Source: Deltaproteobacteria bacterium (GTDB taxonomy: Bacteria; Desulfobacterota; DSM-4660; Desulfatiglandales; HGW-15). Taken from it: 51,124 bases of DNA. Below the pieces are notes generated by a model that saw nothing but the letters and a program-made list of their open reading frames with translations, made no database searches and had not been told where the DNA came from. The stretch covers positions 1-51,124 of the forward strand of contig JAFGGA010000157.1 of assembly GCA_016930835.1 (NCBI GenBank). The letters are read 5' to 3'. The position numbers and the translations under genes are program-made. Positions within the stretch are counted from its first letter, which is position 1, and each line of letters starts with the position of its first letter. This document shows, one piece after another, positions 26,245 through 35,195 of this stretch.

Positions 26245-27255
26245 CTATCCAAAAATTTCTTTGCCTTTGCCCGCGGAGCCGAGAACGTTTTTATTCTTTT
26301 CAATAATCATCTGTTTGAGTTCTTCACGGGCAGGCCCTAGATACTTCCGTGGATCAAATTCGGCGGGATTTTCCGCTAGTGTCTTGCGTACCATGGCCGT
26401 AACCACCAACCGACCGTCTGAATCAATATTAACCTTACAAACCGCGGACCTGGCGGCCTGTCTGATCTGTTCTTCAGGGATGCCGACTGCCGCTTTCAGG
26501 CTGCCTCCATGATGATTGATGATCTCCACATATTTGGGGAGCACAGAAGACGCCCCGTGCAGGACAATGGGAAAGCCGGGGATGCGTTTCTCGATCTCCT
26601 TAAGGATATCAAAACGCAGGGGTGGAGGCACCAACACACCTTGCTCATTACGTGTACATTGTTCGGGTTTGAATTTATAGGCGCCGTGGGAGGTACCGAT
26701 CGAGATGGCCAATGAATCCACACCCGTCTTACCCACAAACTCCTCCACATCATCCGGTTGGGTATAAATGGATTTAGCAGCCTCCACATCATCTTCGATC
26801 CCGGCCAAAACCCCTAACTCTCCCTCCACGGTCACATCATATGGATGGGCATATTCCACAACCTTTTTGGTCAAGGTGATGTTATCATCAAACCGGAGAT
26901 GGGAACCATCGATCATCACCGATGAGAAACCCGCCTCCACACATGATTGACATAATTCAAAGGTGTCACCATGATCCAGATGGAGGGTAAATCTGAGGTG
27001 GGGATTCAATTCCTTGAGCAACTCGGCTGCCCCTTGGGCCATATAGCGCAATAGCGTCTGGTTGGCGTATTTACGGGCCCCGGATGAGACCTGAAGGATA
27101 AACGGAGAATCCGACTCCGCACAACCAAGGATAATGGCTTGGAGTTGCTCCAGATTGTTAAAGTTATATGCCGGAATGGCGTATTGGCCGGCCATGGCCT
27201 TTTTGAACATCCCTTTCGTGTTCACCAAACCCAATTCTTTATAACTGGTCATCAT
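26245..27255 (-). CDS. fba: Class II fructose-bisphosphate aldolase family protein
   Basis: The 336-residue protein is a zinc-dependent class II aldolase. It starts ELGLVNTKGMFKKAM and shows YNFNNLEQLQAI, the catalytic and metal-binding HLDHGDTFELCQ, GFSSVMIDGSHLRFDDN, VEGELGVLAGIED and the phosphate-binding LHGASSVLPKYV with NIDSDGRL. It cleaves or forms fructose-1,6-bisphosphate. Two adjacent ATG codons follow GAGGTG. It lies 155 bp downstream of a phosphofructokinase gene on the same strand, giving two consecutive glycolytic steps. Tagatose-bisphosphate aldolase is the main alternative. Confidence 0.9.
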   Translation of the reverse strand: MMTSYKELGLVNTKGMFKKAMAGQYAIPAYNFNNLEQLQAIILGCAESDSPFILQVSSGARKYANQTLLRYMAQGAAELLKELNPHLRFTLHLDHGDTFELCQSCVEAGFSSVMIDGSHLRFDDNITLTKKVVEYAHPYDVTVEGELGVLAGIEDDVEAAKSIYTQPDDVEEFVGKTGVDSLAISIGTSHGAYKFKPEQCTRNEQGVLVPPPLRFDILKEIEKRIPGFPIVLHGASSVLPKYVEIINHHGGSLKAAVGIPEEQIRQAARSAVCKVNIDSDGRLVVTAMVRKTLAENPAEFDPRKYLGPAREELKQMIIEKNKNVLGSAGKGKEIFG

Positions 27256-27410
27256 AGGGCACCTCTCAATCTAAATGGTTTGAATATCCAATATCGAATA
27301 AAAAATCGCTGAATGATCAAGAAATTCATTCATCATTCAAAATTCCTTATTCAATATTCTGCGGTTCAATTTATCCAAGCTGACTGCTATCAATCGTTTC
27401 AATCGCATCA
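27256..27410. repeat. AT-rich imperfect repeat segment between pfk and fba
   Basis: The gap contains repeated words of the type CAATATC/GAATA and ATTCATTCATCATTCAAAATTC that partly pair with each other. Similar AT-rich degenerate stretches are common between genes in this bacterial group. No gene is seen. Confidence 0.35.
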
Positions 27411-28637
27411 TCAACCTTGAACAATCTTATGCACCTTTGGGGCGGCAATATGGTCGATAGGGTTTAGATTCCCGATCAATGGGCCGGCATAACTTTTAAA
27501 GGCCTCTGTCACCCCATTACCCTGCTCATTAATAAATTCATCCGGCATGGTCTTGGTCTTGGCAGCCACATCGGTTAAGGGGATCAGATCATATTGAACA
27601 GCATAGTCCCCCACACGCACGATGGCCACCGACCCGTCCACATCATGCCACACCGAGAACTGCACGGCCTTTTCACCTACTTCACGTGCCTCATGAAAAT
27701 CCGTTTCGCTGACACAATCGAAAAAAGACCGCTGAAGATACCCGAATGTATCCGCCCGTACCCTCTTGATGGTCGTGTTCTTCCTTACCAGATCGGCCAA
27801 TAAATCACCCAACACCCCCGTGCCCGAGAGCTGGATATTCCCGTGGGAATCCTTTTCAATATCACCATCACCGGATTTAAGAGTGGCAATGATGGGTTTA
27901 CCCTCTTCATTGCCGATCCCTTCTGAAACGGCGATTACCACATAACCATATTGATCATAGGCATCCTGTATATCCTTAACGAATTGTTCGGGGTTGAATA
28001 CTCGTTCGGGGAGATAGATCAAATGCGGGCCGTCATCGGGAAACCGCTTGGCAAAAACCGAGGCTGCCGTCAAAAAACCGGCATGTCGCCCCATGACCAC
28101 CCCGATATAGACGCCGGGTATGGCGCGAACATCCAGGTTAACGCCGGTATAGGCATGGGCCACAAACTTTGCGGCCGAACCATATCCCGGGCAATGGTCC
28201 GTACCCACCAGATCGTTATCAATGGTCTTGGGGATATGAATACACCTGAGTTCATAGCTGGCGGCCTTGGCCTGCTCATCCACGATCCGGCATGTATCGG
28301 CTGAATCATTGCCGCCGATATAAAAGAAATACCTGACCTCGTGAGCAAGCATGATCCGAAACATGTTCCTGCAATAGTCTTCATCGGGTTTATCACGCGT
28401 GGACCCAAGCCCTGAGCCTGGTGTGAAGGCCACCCTTTCTAGATTATGGGTGGTGGCCTGGGTAAGGTCAATAAAATCCTCTTCCAGTATGCCTCTTACC
28501 CCGTGCCGGGCACCATATATCTTAGTGATTTCAGGAAATTTCCGGGCCTCCAAAATCGCCCCCACCAGGCTCTGATTAATAACTGCGGTGGGACCGCCCC
28601 CTTGCGCAATAACCGCCTTTCCAGTCAGTTTTGCCAT
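27411..28637 (-). CDS. pfp: 6-phosphofructokinase, predicted PPi-dependent
   Basis: From the ATG at 28637, six bases after GGAGGTG, the product is 408 residues. It has the PFK signatures AQGGGPTAVINQSL, YIGGNDSADT and PKTIDNDLVGTDHCPGYGS. In this family Asp in GGxDS together with Lys in PKTIDND marks pyrophosphate-dependent enzymes; ATP-PFKs carry Gly at both places. The enzyme would therefore interconvert fructose-6-phosphate and fructose-1,6-bisphosphate reversibly with PPi, saving ATP in an energy-limited anaerobe. Aldolase is encoded next. Confidence 0.88.
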   Translation of the reverse strand: MAKLTGKAVIAQGGGPTAVINQSLVGAILEARKFPEITKIYGARHGVRGILEEDFIDLTQATTHNLERVAFTPGSGLGSTRDKPDEDYCRNMFRIMLAHEVRYFFYIGGNDSADTCRIVDEQAKAASYELRCIHIPKTIDNDLVGTDHCPGYGSAAKFVAHAYTGVNLDVRAIPGVYIGVVMGRHAGFLTAASVFAKRFPDDGPHLIYLPERVFNPEQFVKDIQDAYDQYGYVVIAVSEGIGNEEGKPIIATLKSGDGDIEKDSHGNIQLSGTGVLGDLLADLVRKNTTIKRVRADTFGYLQRSFFDCVSETDFHEAREVGEKAVQFSVWHDVDGSVAIVRVGDYAVQYDLIPLTDVAAKTKTMPDEFINEQGNGVTEAFKSYAGPLIGNLNPIDHIAAPKVHKIVQG

Positions 28638-28884
28638 TGTACACCTCCATTGGTATGAAACTGTATCCGTCAATGAAATGTATCAGCAAGATATCAAAAC
28701 AGACGCAAGAAAACAACCGAAAACCCCATATCCCATATACCCTGAGTTCATCCTTTCTTTTTTTGATAGAAATTTCCATTTCTACTAAAGATTTTTTCCC
28801 AAATGCCGAAAAATACCTCTGGGGACGTTTGATAGCTATACCCGCCTGTTTTATTGAAAATGGTATCGCCAAGCATTGTGAAAT

Positions 28885-29448
28885 ATGAAGACCAAGATTT
28901 CAGGACATCAAATACAAATTGCTATCGGTTTAATGGCCCTTTTTATGGGGCTATTCATATATATCCTTTATCGACCTCCAGGGTCTTCTTACCTGGGGTC
29001 TAGGATTCATCAGCTTATGGGCGTTATCCCATTTAAGATCTCCGTTCATGAAATGATTGGTGGATGTCTACCCGATTTCTTACATCCTTTTGCCTTTACC
29101 TTGATCTGTATGGCCCTGTTTCCGAACAGCACCCAAAGGCAAAGGGGGGCCATATGCTTATTTTGGTTTTTGACTGATCTACTTTTTGAAATCGGTCAAT
29201 TTTTTGGGGATCAGATAGGCCGGTTGATGTCTTTTTCAGACATATTTAGCAATTACTTCATGGGTGGAACCTATGATGTATTGGATATTATCGCCATCGG
29301 GCTGGGTGCAGGTTCGGCCTTTTTAATCGGCGAAATAACAAATCATTCAGGGGGTAAGAAAAAAAATGAAACAAAAAAGCATGAAAAAAGGGAGAATGCG
29401 GAATCAGGGCGTCAACGCCTGGGGGCCGTACTGGGGATCAGCGTTTAA
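28885..29448 (+). CDS. VanZ-like small membrane protein
   Basis: The 187-residue protein has about four TM helices: IQIAIGLMALFMGLFIYILY, the HPFAFTLICMALFP region, a segment around CLFWFLTDLLFEIGQF, and VLDIIAIGLGAGSAFLIG. The TYDVLDIIAIGLGA motif near the C-terminus resembles the D-x-x-D/N-x-x-G pattern of VanZ-like proteins. The function of that family outside glycopeptide resistance is unclear. No good ribosome site is visible. Its last ~80 bp overlap the start of the 903-residue secreted protein in another frame, so the two are probably coupled. Confidence 0.6.
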   Translation: MKTKISGHQIQIAIGLMALFMGLFIYILYRPPGSSYLGSRIHQLMGVIPFKISVHEMIGGCLPDFLHPFAFTLICMALFPNSTQRQRGAICLFWFLTDLLFEIGQFFGDQIGRLMSFSDIFSNYFMGGTYDVLDIIAIGLGAGSAFLIGEITNHSGGKKKNETKKHEKRENAESGRQRLGAVLGISV

Positions 29449-32077
29449 ATCACTGGCCTTGGTACTTGTTGTTGTTTTTGGACTTTTTAGCCTTTTTGCA
29501 TCCGGAGGAAGCAGTAGTAACAGCGGAAGCAGTTCGAGTAGCAGCTCAAGCAACGATAGCAGCTCCGAAGTAGCCAGTTATGAGATGCCTACGGAGATAT
29601 CATCGGTCCCCGTCAAGGCAGATGCGGAGGATAACTCGGCCTCTCTAAACACGATTCGAGCCTTACGTTCCATTGCCAGGGCAGCCACGGACTCAGGGAC
29701 GGATTATTCCAATGCCGTGACTAGAAAATATGTGGAAGAGCATTCCTTGGAACAGTTTTCTTCTCTTGAGACAGTATTAAAGGCCTTGGCCCAAACCAAT
29801 TACGCCAATGAAGTTGGTAACGGTCCATACAAGACCATGGTGGCCTGGGAGGAAAAAAATAATGGTGTGGATCAAAAAACCCTGGAGTGCTGGGTAGTCC
29901 AATCAGATGCCATCACTGTGGATGGCGAACCGGCCCTTCGCGTCCGCGCCTGGATCGAAGAGGCGACTGAAGAAGGCACACAACTGGTCAAGGGCGAGTT
30001 TAAGATATATGAGCCACCCACACGAAACGATGACGGCTCATATGCCGACTATGGCGAATGGGATCTAAACGTCAGCTTTAATGATGACCCGGAAAATGAC
30101 TTTTTTGCCGCATCTTGTACGGTCAATGATGACGGGCTTGCGGTCATCAAGGTCCATGAAAAATTTGTAGAATCGGGTCCTGGCAGCGAGGTAGGGCTCC
30201 CCGTGGAGATGGCAGGCATTATGTACAGATCCGAAACAGAAGGGTATGGAAAGGTCTCATTCCCGGATTGGGAAGCGGTGTATGGACCTGATGCCGAAGA
30301 GGACATCACCGAATTTCCAATGATTTCAGCATATTATTCTTACAATGAAGATTACTTGGCCGTAAAAGAAGGGGATAATGATACAGTTTACAAAGACCGA
30401 AACGAGATCGTGGAGATGACCCATCGGTACGGTGTGTTTGATGCCGAAACCGGAGAAAATATCATGAAATCCAAGTCCTTTGGATTCCCCATCATGTGGA
30501 CGGACAATGGGATCACCAAACGGGCCTATTATGGGGCCTGGCAAGGGCGCCATCAACTCTGGACCCAAAGCGGGGGGACCGTTGAGGAGGGCACTGAAGT
30601 GACCCGTGAGGACTTTGATCCAAATGCCGAACCCGAAACCTATATTGTGGGACCTACGTTTAATGGAACCCTGACCAAACGAACCTATGTGGATGCATCC
30701 CTGGATGATATCAAGGACATCCCGGTGGAGATCTGGATCGATAATAGCTATAACCTGACCTATGATGCAGCGACGGAAAAATGGTATCACTGCCCGCGGA
30801 TGAATTGGGAGACCTTTCCGCCGGAATGCGCCGAGACACCGATTGATTTCGATGCGGAAATCGGCCTCAATTCATTGGTGGTAGGAGCCAACGACACCAG
30901 GAAACAGGTTCACATTAATGGGTGGGATAATGAACTCATGCAGAATAAGACCTATGTTTATGAGCAAGCCAGTGACGAAAACAGCGGGGCCGGTTTTTAT
31001 GAGGCCACAGAGGAATTTGGCGATTTCGGCCCGATCATAATCGTGAACACCCCAAGGGTCAAATTGGAGCCGGAAAATGGCGATCAGCTCTGGGTATGGA
31101 TGGGCGGGCAGATCTATGTCGCCTATACCGGGACCGGTGCCACCGGTTGGGTGGAAAAAGAGCTTATCAACTTTAATCAGATGACCTGGACACCTGAATT
31201 CGGCGAAAATGACATTGATTTTATTTTACCGGAAAACAGGGAACTTTACATCAACATGCAGGGCGCCAACTTTGTGGTCCGGAAAAACACAGGCGAAGAG
31301 ACAACATGTCAAATTGAACTTCAAACCGCCTTAAATCCCAATAATATAACCGAGATCTTGGGTGATAGCCCGGATGACCTTACATTCCAAGATCCATGGA
31401 ATCCGGATAGCAGTTCTACTTATCAGTTTATCACAGACCCGGATAACGAGAACTATATGATGCTGGTATATAAAACCATAGGTGATAATGATAAAGACCA
31501 GAATGGCGATCCTAACGAAGGTGTGGAAGTCGGCGGTATTGTGAGCAATGTATGGGGCGTTGAAGCAGTGATCAGCGGCGTCACCACCGCTTTTAACTGG
31601 GAATATAATGCAGAAGGCGGATGGGGTGCTGTCACTTATCTGATGGAAGAGGATGGAGAGACCTACAAGCTCCTGGATGACCCGGTCAGGTTCGATTCCA
31701 TCGTCGCACTAAATGCCGCGGAAGAGGAAAAAACACTTTCACTCCAATTTGATGGATGGCTCTTTGGTATGCCAGAGATGTATGAGGAACTGGAAAAGAA
31801 TGACTGGACCATGAATGAAACCATCGCAAATAAGATCATTAATCTAGCGGCCGGAACGGAATTGGTGGATGCCGTTGAAGGAACCGAATACCTGCTCAAG
31901 CCCTTGGAGATCAGCCAGTTCTTGATGGTGACCGACGAGACAGAAGGGTTACCGGATATTTCATTGGCAGATGATGTTGATCTTTCAACGGTTCCCGATT
32001 TTGCGGACCATGGCATGGGTGATATGCCCATGGATGTAGACCTATTATACAGCGAAGGTGAACCCGTGGACGAATAA
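29366..32077 (+). CDS. Large secreted or membrane-anchored acidic protein with Ser-rich linker
   Basis: The 903-residue protein has a basic N-terminus, a hydrophobic signal or anchor (LALVLVVVFGLFSLFAS), then a Gly/Ser linker (SSSNSGSSSSSSSS) and a long acidic, Trp/Tyr-rich body. The LFAS-GG junction looks like a lipoprotein box in which Ser replaces the lipid-bearing Cys. The body has an Asp/Asn-rich segment (DNDKDQNGDPNEG) that could bind Ca2+. I see no known domain. Starts at 29366, 29381 or 29396 are all possible; GGGGG precedes the first. It overlaps the VanZ-like gene and ends at a clear terminator, after which an outer-membrane barrel is encoded. Confidence 0.65.
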   Translation: MKQKSMKKGRMRNQGVNAWGPYWGSAFKSLALVLVVVFGLFSLFASGGSSSNSGSSSSSSSSNDSSSEVASYEMPTEISSVPVKADAEDNSASLNTIRALRSIARAATDSGTDYSNAVTRKYVEEHSLEQFSSLETVLKALAQTNYANEVGNGPYKTMVAWEEKNNGVDQKTLECWVVQSDAITVDGEPALRVRAWIEEATEEGTQLVKGEFKIYEPPTRNDDGSYADYGEWDLNVSFNDDPENDFFAASCTVNDDGLAVIKVHEKFVESGPGSEVGLPVEMAGIMYRSETEGYGKVSFPDWEAVYGPDAEEDITEFPMISAYYSYNEDYLAVKEGDNDTVYKDRNEIVEMTHRYGVFDAETGENIMKSKSFGFPIMWTDNGITKRAYYGAWQGRHQLWTQSGGTVEEGTEVTREDFDPNAEPETYIVGPTFNGTLTKRTYVDASLDDIKDIPVEIWIDNSYNLTYDAATEKWYHCPRMNWETFPPECAETPIDFDAEIGLNSLVVGANDTRKQVHINGWDNELMQNKTYVYEQASDENSGAGFYEATEEFGDFGPIIIVNTPRVKLEPENGDQLWVWMGGQIYVAYTGTGATGWVEKELINFNQMTWTPEFGENDIDFILPENRELYINMQGANFVVRKNTGEETTCQIELQTALNPNNITEILGDSPDDLTFQDPWNPDSSSTYQFITDPDNENYMMLVYKTIGDNDKDQNGDPNEGVEVGGIVSNVWGVEAVISGVTTAFNWEYNAEGGWGAVTYLMEEDGETYKLLDDPVRFDSIVALNAAEEEKTLSLQFDGWLFGMPEMYEELEKNDWTMNETIANKIINLAAGTELVDAVEGTEYLLKPLEISQFLMVTDETEGLPDISLADDVDLSTVPDFADHGMGDMPMDVDLLYSEGEPVDE

Positions 32078-32123
32078 CACCCTACGTCTATAAATTGACA
32101 CATCCATCCCCTTTATTTCCCTT

Positions 32124-32152
32124 CCCTCCCCCTTAGCGGGGGGGGAGGGTAA
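32124..32152. repeat. CCCTCCCCC hairpin repeat
   Basis: CCCTCCCCC, a five-base loop and GGGGGGAGGG form a very GC-rich stem 50 bp after the secreted-protein gene. C-rich/G-rich hairpin sequences of this sort are scattered between genes in many proteobacteria; a fragment of similar composition lies near 40455-40490. Confidence 0.55.
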
Positions 32153-32222
32153 GGTTGGGGGTGAAAACGCCATTTAAGTGTCACTACATTATTCAAACTA
32201 TTTGATGTTAATTGCTATCTAT

Positions 32223-32275
32223 CCCCTTTGATCCTTCTGCGGTAAAACCAAGGGTTCAAAGGGGCTTTTTCTTTG
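32223..32275 (+). terminator. Terminator after the 903-residue protein gene
   Basis: CCCCTTTGA at 32223-32231 pairs perfectly with TCAAAGGGG at 32256-32264, and CTTTTTCTTT follows. The ~390-bp gap between the stop at 32077 and the next start at 32472 otherwise holds only the C/G-rich hairpin and no gene I can support. Confidence 0.8.
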
Positions 32276-32471
32276 TCAAAAAAGGCCTCTCCCCAAACGT
32301 GCTGGTTGGTTTCCGGCTCATAGAGCCTATACCTCAGAGAGATCGGTCCTTTTATACTGACGATTCTTTTAATGTCATCCACTATGACATGACCCATGGA
32401 ATAAAATTTGCAGTTTCTTTGAATCACCCCTGAAAGCCATGTATTATTGAAGTTCCGACAGAAGTTCATTC

Positions 32472-33422
32472 ATGAAAATAAAATCTTCACCATTAAAGAC
32501 ATTAGCAATCATCTTTCTAACTTTTCTCTTACTTGATTTCCATTATTGCCATGCCTTGGATTTTCATGGCGAGAATGACCGGTTCAATGTGGATATCAAG
32601 ATGCGTCCTGCTATCGGATATCGCCGAGATAATCTGGTCTGGAACATTGCAGGTGATTTGAATGGTGAGAACCCGAATATCCTCTCGGAGCTTGAATATA
32701 ACAATCTGGTCATATACCAGGCCGGAATAAACGCGCAAATCTTTGTGAACCAAATATATCTAAAGGGTTCCGTTTTTTATGGTGATATTATTCGTGGTGA
32801 ATGTATCGATTCGGATTATCATGAAGACAATAGAAATGATATGTTCTCGGAGTCCAAATCAGAGGCCCATGATGACAACACCTTTGATCTGAGCATGGGG
32901 ATGGGATATGTCTTCAGTTTTTTCAAAAAACGCTTACATATCGCCCCGCTTGTGGGCCTGGCTTATCATGAACAAAACCTACGTATCACCAACGGGACCC
33001 AGACTTACGGAATCGCGGACCTCAGTGGCTTAAACAGCACTTATCAGACCGAATGGCAAAGTATGTTTGCTGGTATTGATATTATCATTGGTGTTACGCA
33101 TACCACTACCTTTACATTATCCGGAGAATATCATGACGCGGATTATAGCGCAGAGGCGGATTGGAACCTCAGGCAAGACTTTCAACACCCTGTAAGCTTT
33201 ATGCATGATGCGGACGGACAAGGCACCACACTAAAGGCCGGGTTTGAAAAGGCATTGAATAAACGCTGGACCATCGGGCTGAATTATGTCAGGCACGACT
33301 GGTCGACAGAGCCGGGAACAGACAGGGTCTTTTTTTCCAATGAGACCACCAGCGAGACCAGACTGAATGAAGTGAAATGGGAAAGCGAAGCGGTCAATTT
33401 GTCGATGGGATATCGATTTTGA
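32472..33422 (+). CDS. Outer-membrane beta-barrel protein
   Basis: The 316-residue protein has a signal peptide (LAIIFLTFLLLDFHYCHA) and then alternating amphipathic strands such as FNVDIKMRPAIGYRRD, TLKAGFEKALNKRWTIGLNYV and AVNLSMGYRF. The terminal Phe is the usual signal for outer-membrane barrel assembly. The size and rhythm suggest 10-12 strands, and the overall look recalls omptin-like barrels, but I see no catalytic motif. It comes after the secreted acidic protein on the same strand and ends at a bidirectional hairpin facing the lipoprotein island. Confidence 0.75.
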   Translation: MKIKSSPLKTLAIIFLTFLLLDFHYCHALDFHGENDRFNVDIKMRPAIGYRRDNLVWNIAGDLNGENPNILSELEYNNLVIYQAGINAQIFVNQIYLKGSVFYGDIIRGECIDSDYHEDNRNDMFSESKSEAHDDNTFDLSMGMGYVFSFFKKRLHIAPLVGLAYHEQNLRITNGTQTYGIADLSGLNSTYQTEWQSMFAGIDIIIGVTHTTTFTLSGEYHDADYSAEADWNLRQDFQHPVSFMHDADGQGTTLKAGFEKALNKRWTIGLNYVRHDWSTEPGTDRVFFSNETTSETRLNEVKWESEAVNLSMGYRF

Positions 33423-33451
33423 TATGGACCACCATATTGGTGGCCCATATC
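33421..33451. terminator. Bidirectional hairpin between convergent genes
   Basis: GATATGG-a-CCACC at 33421-33433 pairs with GGTGG-c-CCATATC ending at 33451, with an A/C mismatch in the middle and a five-base loop. It overlaps the barrel gene's stop and faces the lipoprotein gene ending at 33459. A second small palindrome, AAACGCTAGCGTTT, follows at 33454-33467. Confidence 0.65.
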
Positions 33452-33458
33452 GTAAACG

Positions 33459-34028
33459 CTAGCGTTTCATTTCTTCTTCTTCGAGTTGCTCATGCATCTT
33501 TTCGGCATTTCTTCTCACGTAATCCCTTACCTTGGCATCCAATTCTTTATGCTTTTCCAAGGCGTCTGAAAAGGATACCAAATCCAGCTCACAAAGCGCA
33601 AAATATGAACCGTCTGATGGATCCATCCAATGGTCGATGATCTGGGCTCCGTGAAGAGTGGTCTTGGAAAAGGTTTTTAACGCTTGTTCCACGTGTTGCT
33701 CTTCAGACGTTGCGGACATATCTCCCGCTGTAGTCGAAGCCATGTAATCCTTGGCCAGGACCGCCACGTAGGTTTCCATGATCTTCGCGATCTCCGCCCG
33801 GGCTCGATTATCTGCCGTGGATATGAGCAGGGCTCGATTTTTGATCCCGGATGCGACACCCACGCCATAAAAGACCTTACCTTTATCCGTATCAAAAGCA
33901 CCGCTTCCTTTCATAACCCAAGCCGGTCCAGTGGCTACCGGAGCTGCTTCCTTTCCACCACATCCAATAAAAAACAACAACCCAATACCCAATACTACTG
34001 CTAATACTTTCCAACCTTTTCCTTTCAT
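33459..34028 (-). CDS. LPP20-family lipoprotein (copy a)
   Basis: The 189-residue protein has a lipoprotein signal ending in LLFFIGCGG, so Cys23 should be lipidated. The mature part carries the LPP20-like pattern: GPAWVMKGSGAF, VFYGVGVASGI and a helix rich in Ala/Arg (ADNRARAEIAKIMETYVA). It ends in a charged coiled coil (EKMHEQLEEEEMKR). AGGAGG precedes the ATG. LPP20 domains are found in outer-membrane lipoproteins of mostly unknown role. Together with two similar proteins at 35.2-36.4 and 38.6-39.0 kb it forms a family within this island. It is the last gene of the island. Confidence 0.85.
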   Translation of the reverse strand: MKGKGWKVLAVVLGIGLLFFIGCGGKEAAPVATGPAWVMKGSGAFDTDKGKVFYGVGVASGIKNRALLISTADNRARAEIAKIMETYVAVLAKDYMASTTAGDMSATSEEQHVEQALKTFSKTTLHGAQIIDHWMDPSDGSYFALCELDLVSFSDALEKHKELDAKVRDYVRRNAEKMHEQLEEEEMKR

Positions 34029-34030
34029 TT

Positions 34031-35125
34031 TTACCTCCTATTTTTAAATTGGTTGATCCTACCTCTCATTTCATCCATCATATCTTCCATTTCTTTCATC
34101 CCTGCGATGAGTTCATCCATGTTATAAGGTTTCTTTTCCGTCAATATCTTTCCGTTATCCTGCTCAGGCGTCTGTTTCGGCTCCGGCTCATCTGGTTTTG
34201 AATCCTCCTTTGGAGGCGTTGTCGGTGTCGCTATTTTGGGTTCAGATTTAGGTTCTGGTTCAGATTTCGGCTCCGGGGGTGAAGGCTCATCTTTCGGCTG
34301 AACCGGTTCGGCCTTCATAGGAGGTTGCTCTTGAGCCTCTTTAGTATCCATCCGCTCCGGGGGCGGTGGCGCAGGTCTTAAAGCCGAAATACGGTATCCT
34401 AAACCATTCAGCCATCTAATCGCCACATTGGATTTGATGGAAAAATTCACATCAGTAATGGTCAAACCATCAGCCGCCTTCCGGGCGATCAATGAGTTAA
34501 TACCGATCATGAGTCCCTCTTCATTGAGAAGCGGGCCACCGGAGTTGCCCCTGTTGATACTGGCCTCCGTCTGAAACAGGTCCTTCCCGGGGACACCGGC
34601 ATAATCGGCCTTAACGGCACTCACCACACCAGTTGTCAGACTCCATAAACCGCCTTGCTCCGGGTGACCAATAGCATAAGCTTGATCACCTATTTCCACG
34701 ATATCCGAGTCTCCAAAATTGACTAGATCCACAGGAAGATCAAAATCAATGATCTTTAAAAGGGCCAGATCCAAAGGAATATCATACGCTACGATTTTGG
34801 CTTTATAACCCCTCACAAGGTCTTCCCGAGGATTTCCGGTAATCCTTTCCGGTTTTAGAAAAACCTGGATATTTGAGACCAATTCTCTTGATCCTTCCTG
34901 GGTAAAAATATGGGCATTGGTAATCACATAACCGTCTTGACTGATAATGGACCCTGTCCCGGCACTGCCCCCTTCGGAACTCTGTGCCGCATATATAAAG
35001 ACCACCCCGGGGCTTATTTTCTGATAAAGCACCTTAGGTGTTAAAGGGGTGGCATAAACATGCGATATGATACAAAGGACGATAAACATCAATGAAAAAG
35101 CAAAGATAACTTTTCTCCCTCTCAT
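34031..35125 (-). CDS. Trypsin-like serine protease with Pro/Glu-rich tail
   Basis: From the ATG at 35125, preceded by GGGAGA, the product is 364 residues with a signal peptide (FAFSLMFIVLCIISHVYA). The protease domain is DegP-like: ITNAHIF (His), PLDLALLKI (Asp) and NRGNSGGPLLNEEG (Ser). No PDZ domain follows; instead there is a ~70-residue Pro/Glu/Lys-rich stretch (PEPKSEPEPKSEPK) and a short Met/Glu-rich coiled coil. It should act in the periplasm or on the cell surface. It lies between two LPP20 lipoprotein genes, only 2 bp from the last one, so it is co-transcribed with them and may process or guard envelope proteins. Confidence 0.88.
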   Translation of the reverse strand: MRGRKVIFAFSLMFIVLCIISHVYATPLTPKVLYQKISPGVVFIYAAQSSEGGSAGTGSIISQDGYVITNAHIFTQEGSRELVSNIQVFLKPERITGNPREDLVRGYKAKIVAYDIPLDLALLKIIDFDLPVDLVNFGDSDIVEIGDQAYAIGHPEQGGLWSLTTGVVSAVKADYAGVPGKDLFQTEASINRGNSGGPLLNEEGLMIGINSLIARKAADGLTITDVNFSIKSNVAIRWLNGLGYRISALRPAPPPPERMDTKEAQEQPPMKAEPVQPKDEPSPPEPKSEPEPKSEPKIATPTTPPKEDSKPDEPEPKQTPEQDNGKILTEKKPYNMDELIAGMKEMEDMMDEMRGRINQFKNRR

Positions 35126-35154
35126 ACTTTTCTCCCTATTTTTTGTCGATTGAT

Positions 35155-35195
35155 ATAAAATATGTTTTATTCCAATGAAATAAAACATATTTTAT
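35155..35195. repeat. Perfect 17-bp AT-rich inverted repeat
   Basis: ATAAAATATGTTTTATT at 35155-35171 and its exact reverse complement at 35179-35195 flank a 7-nt loop (CCAATGA). The outer end touches the stop codon of the LPP20-family copy b gene, and the element lies before the protease gene. It may be a terminator, an RNA stabiliser or a protein-binding site. Confidence 0.75.

Noticed and set aside
28576-28872. Minus-strand frame of 98 codons upstream of the phosphofructokinase
   Set aside because: It overlaps the phosphofructokinase start in another frame and has no support from motif or ribosome site.
32215-32469. Small minus-strand frame of 84 codons
   Set aside because: No ribosome site, it runs through a clear plus-strand terminator, and it shows no recognisable motif.
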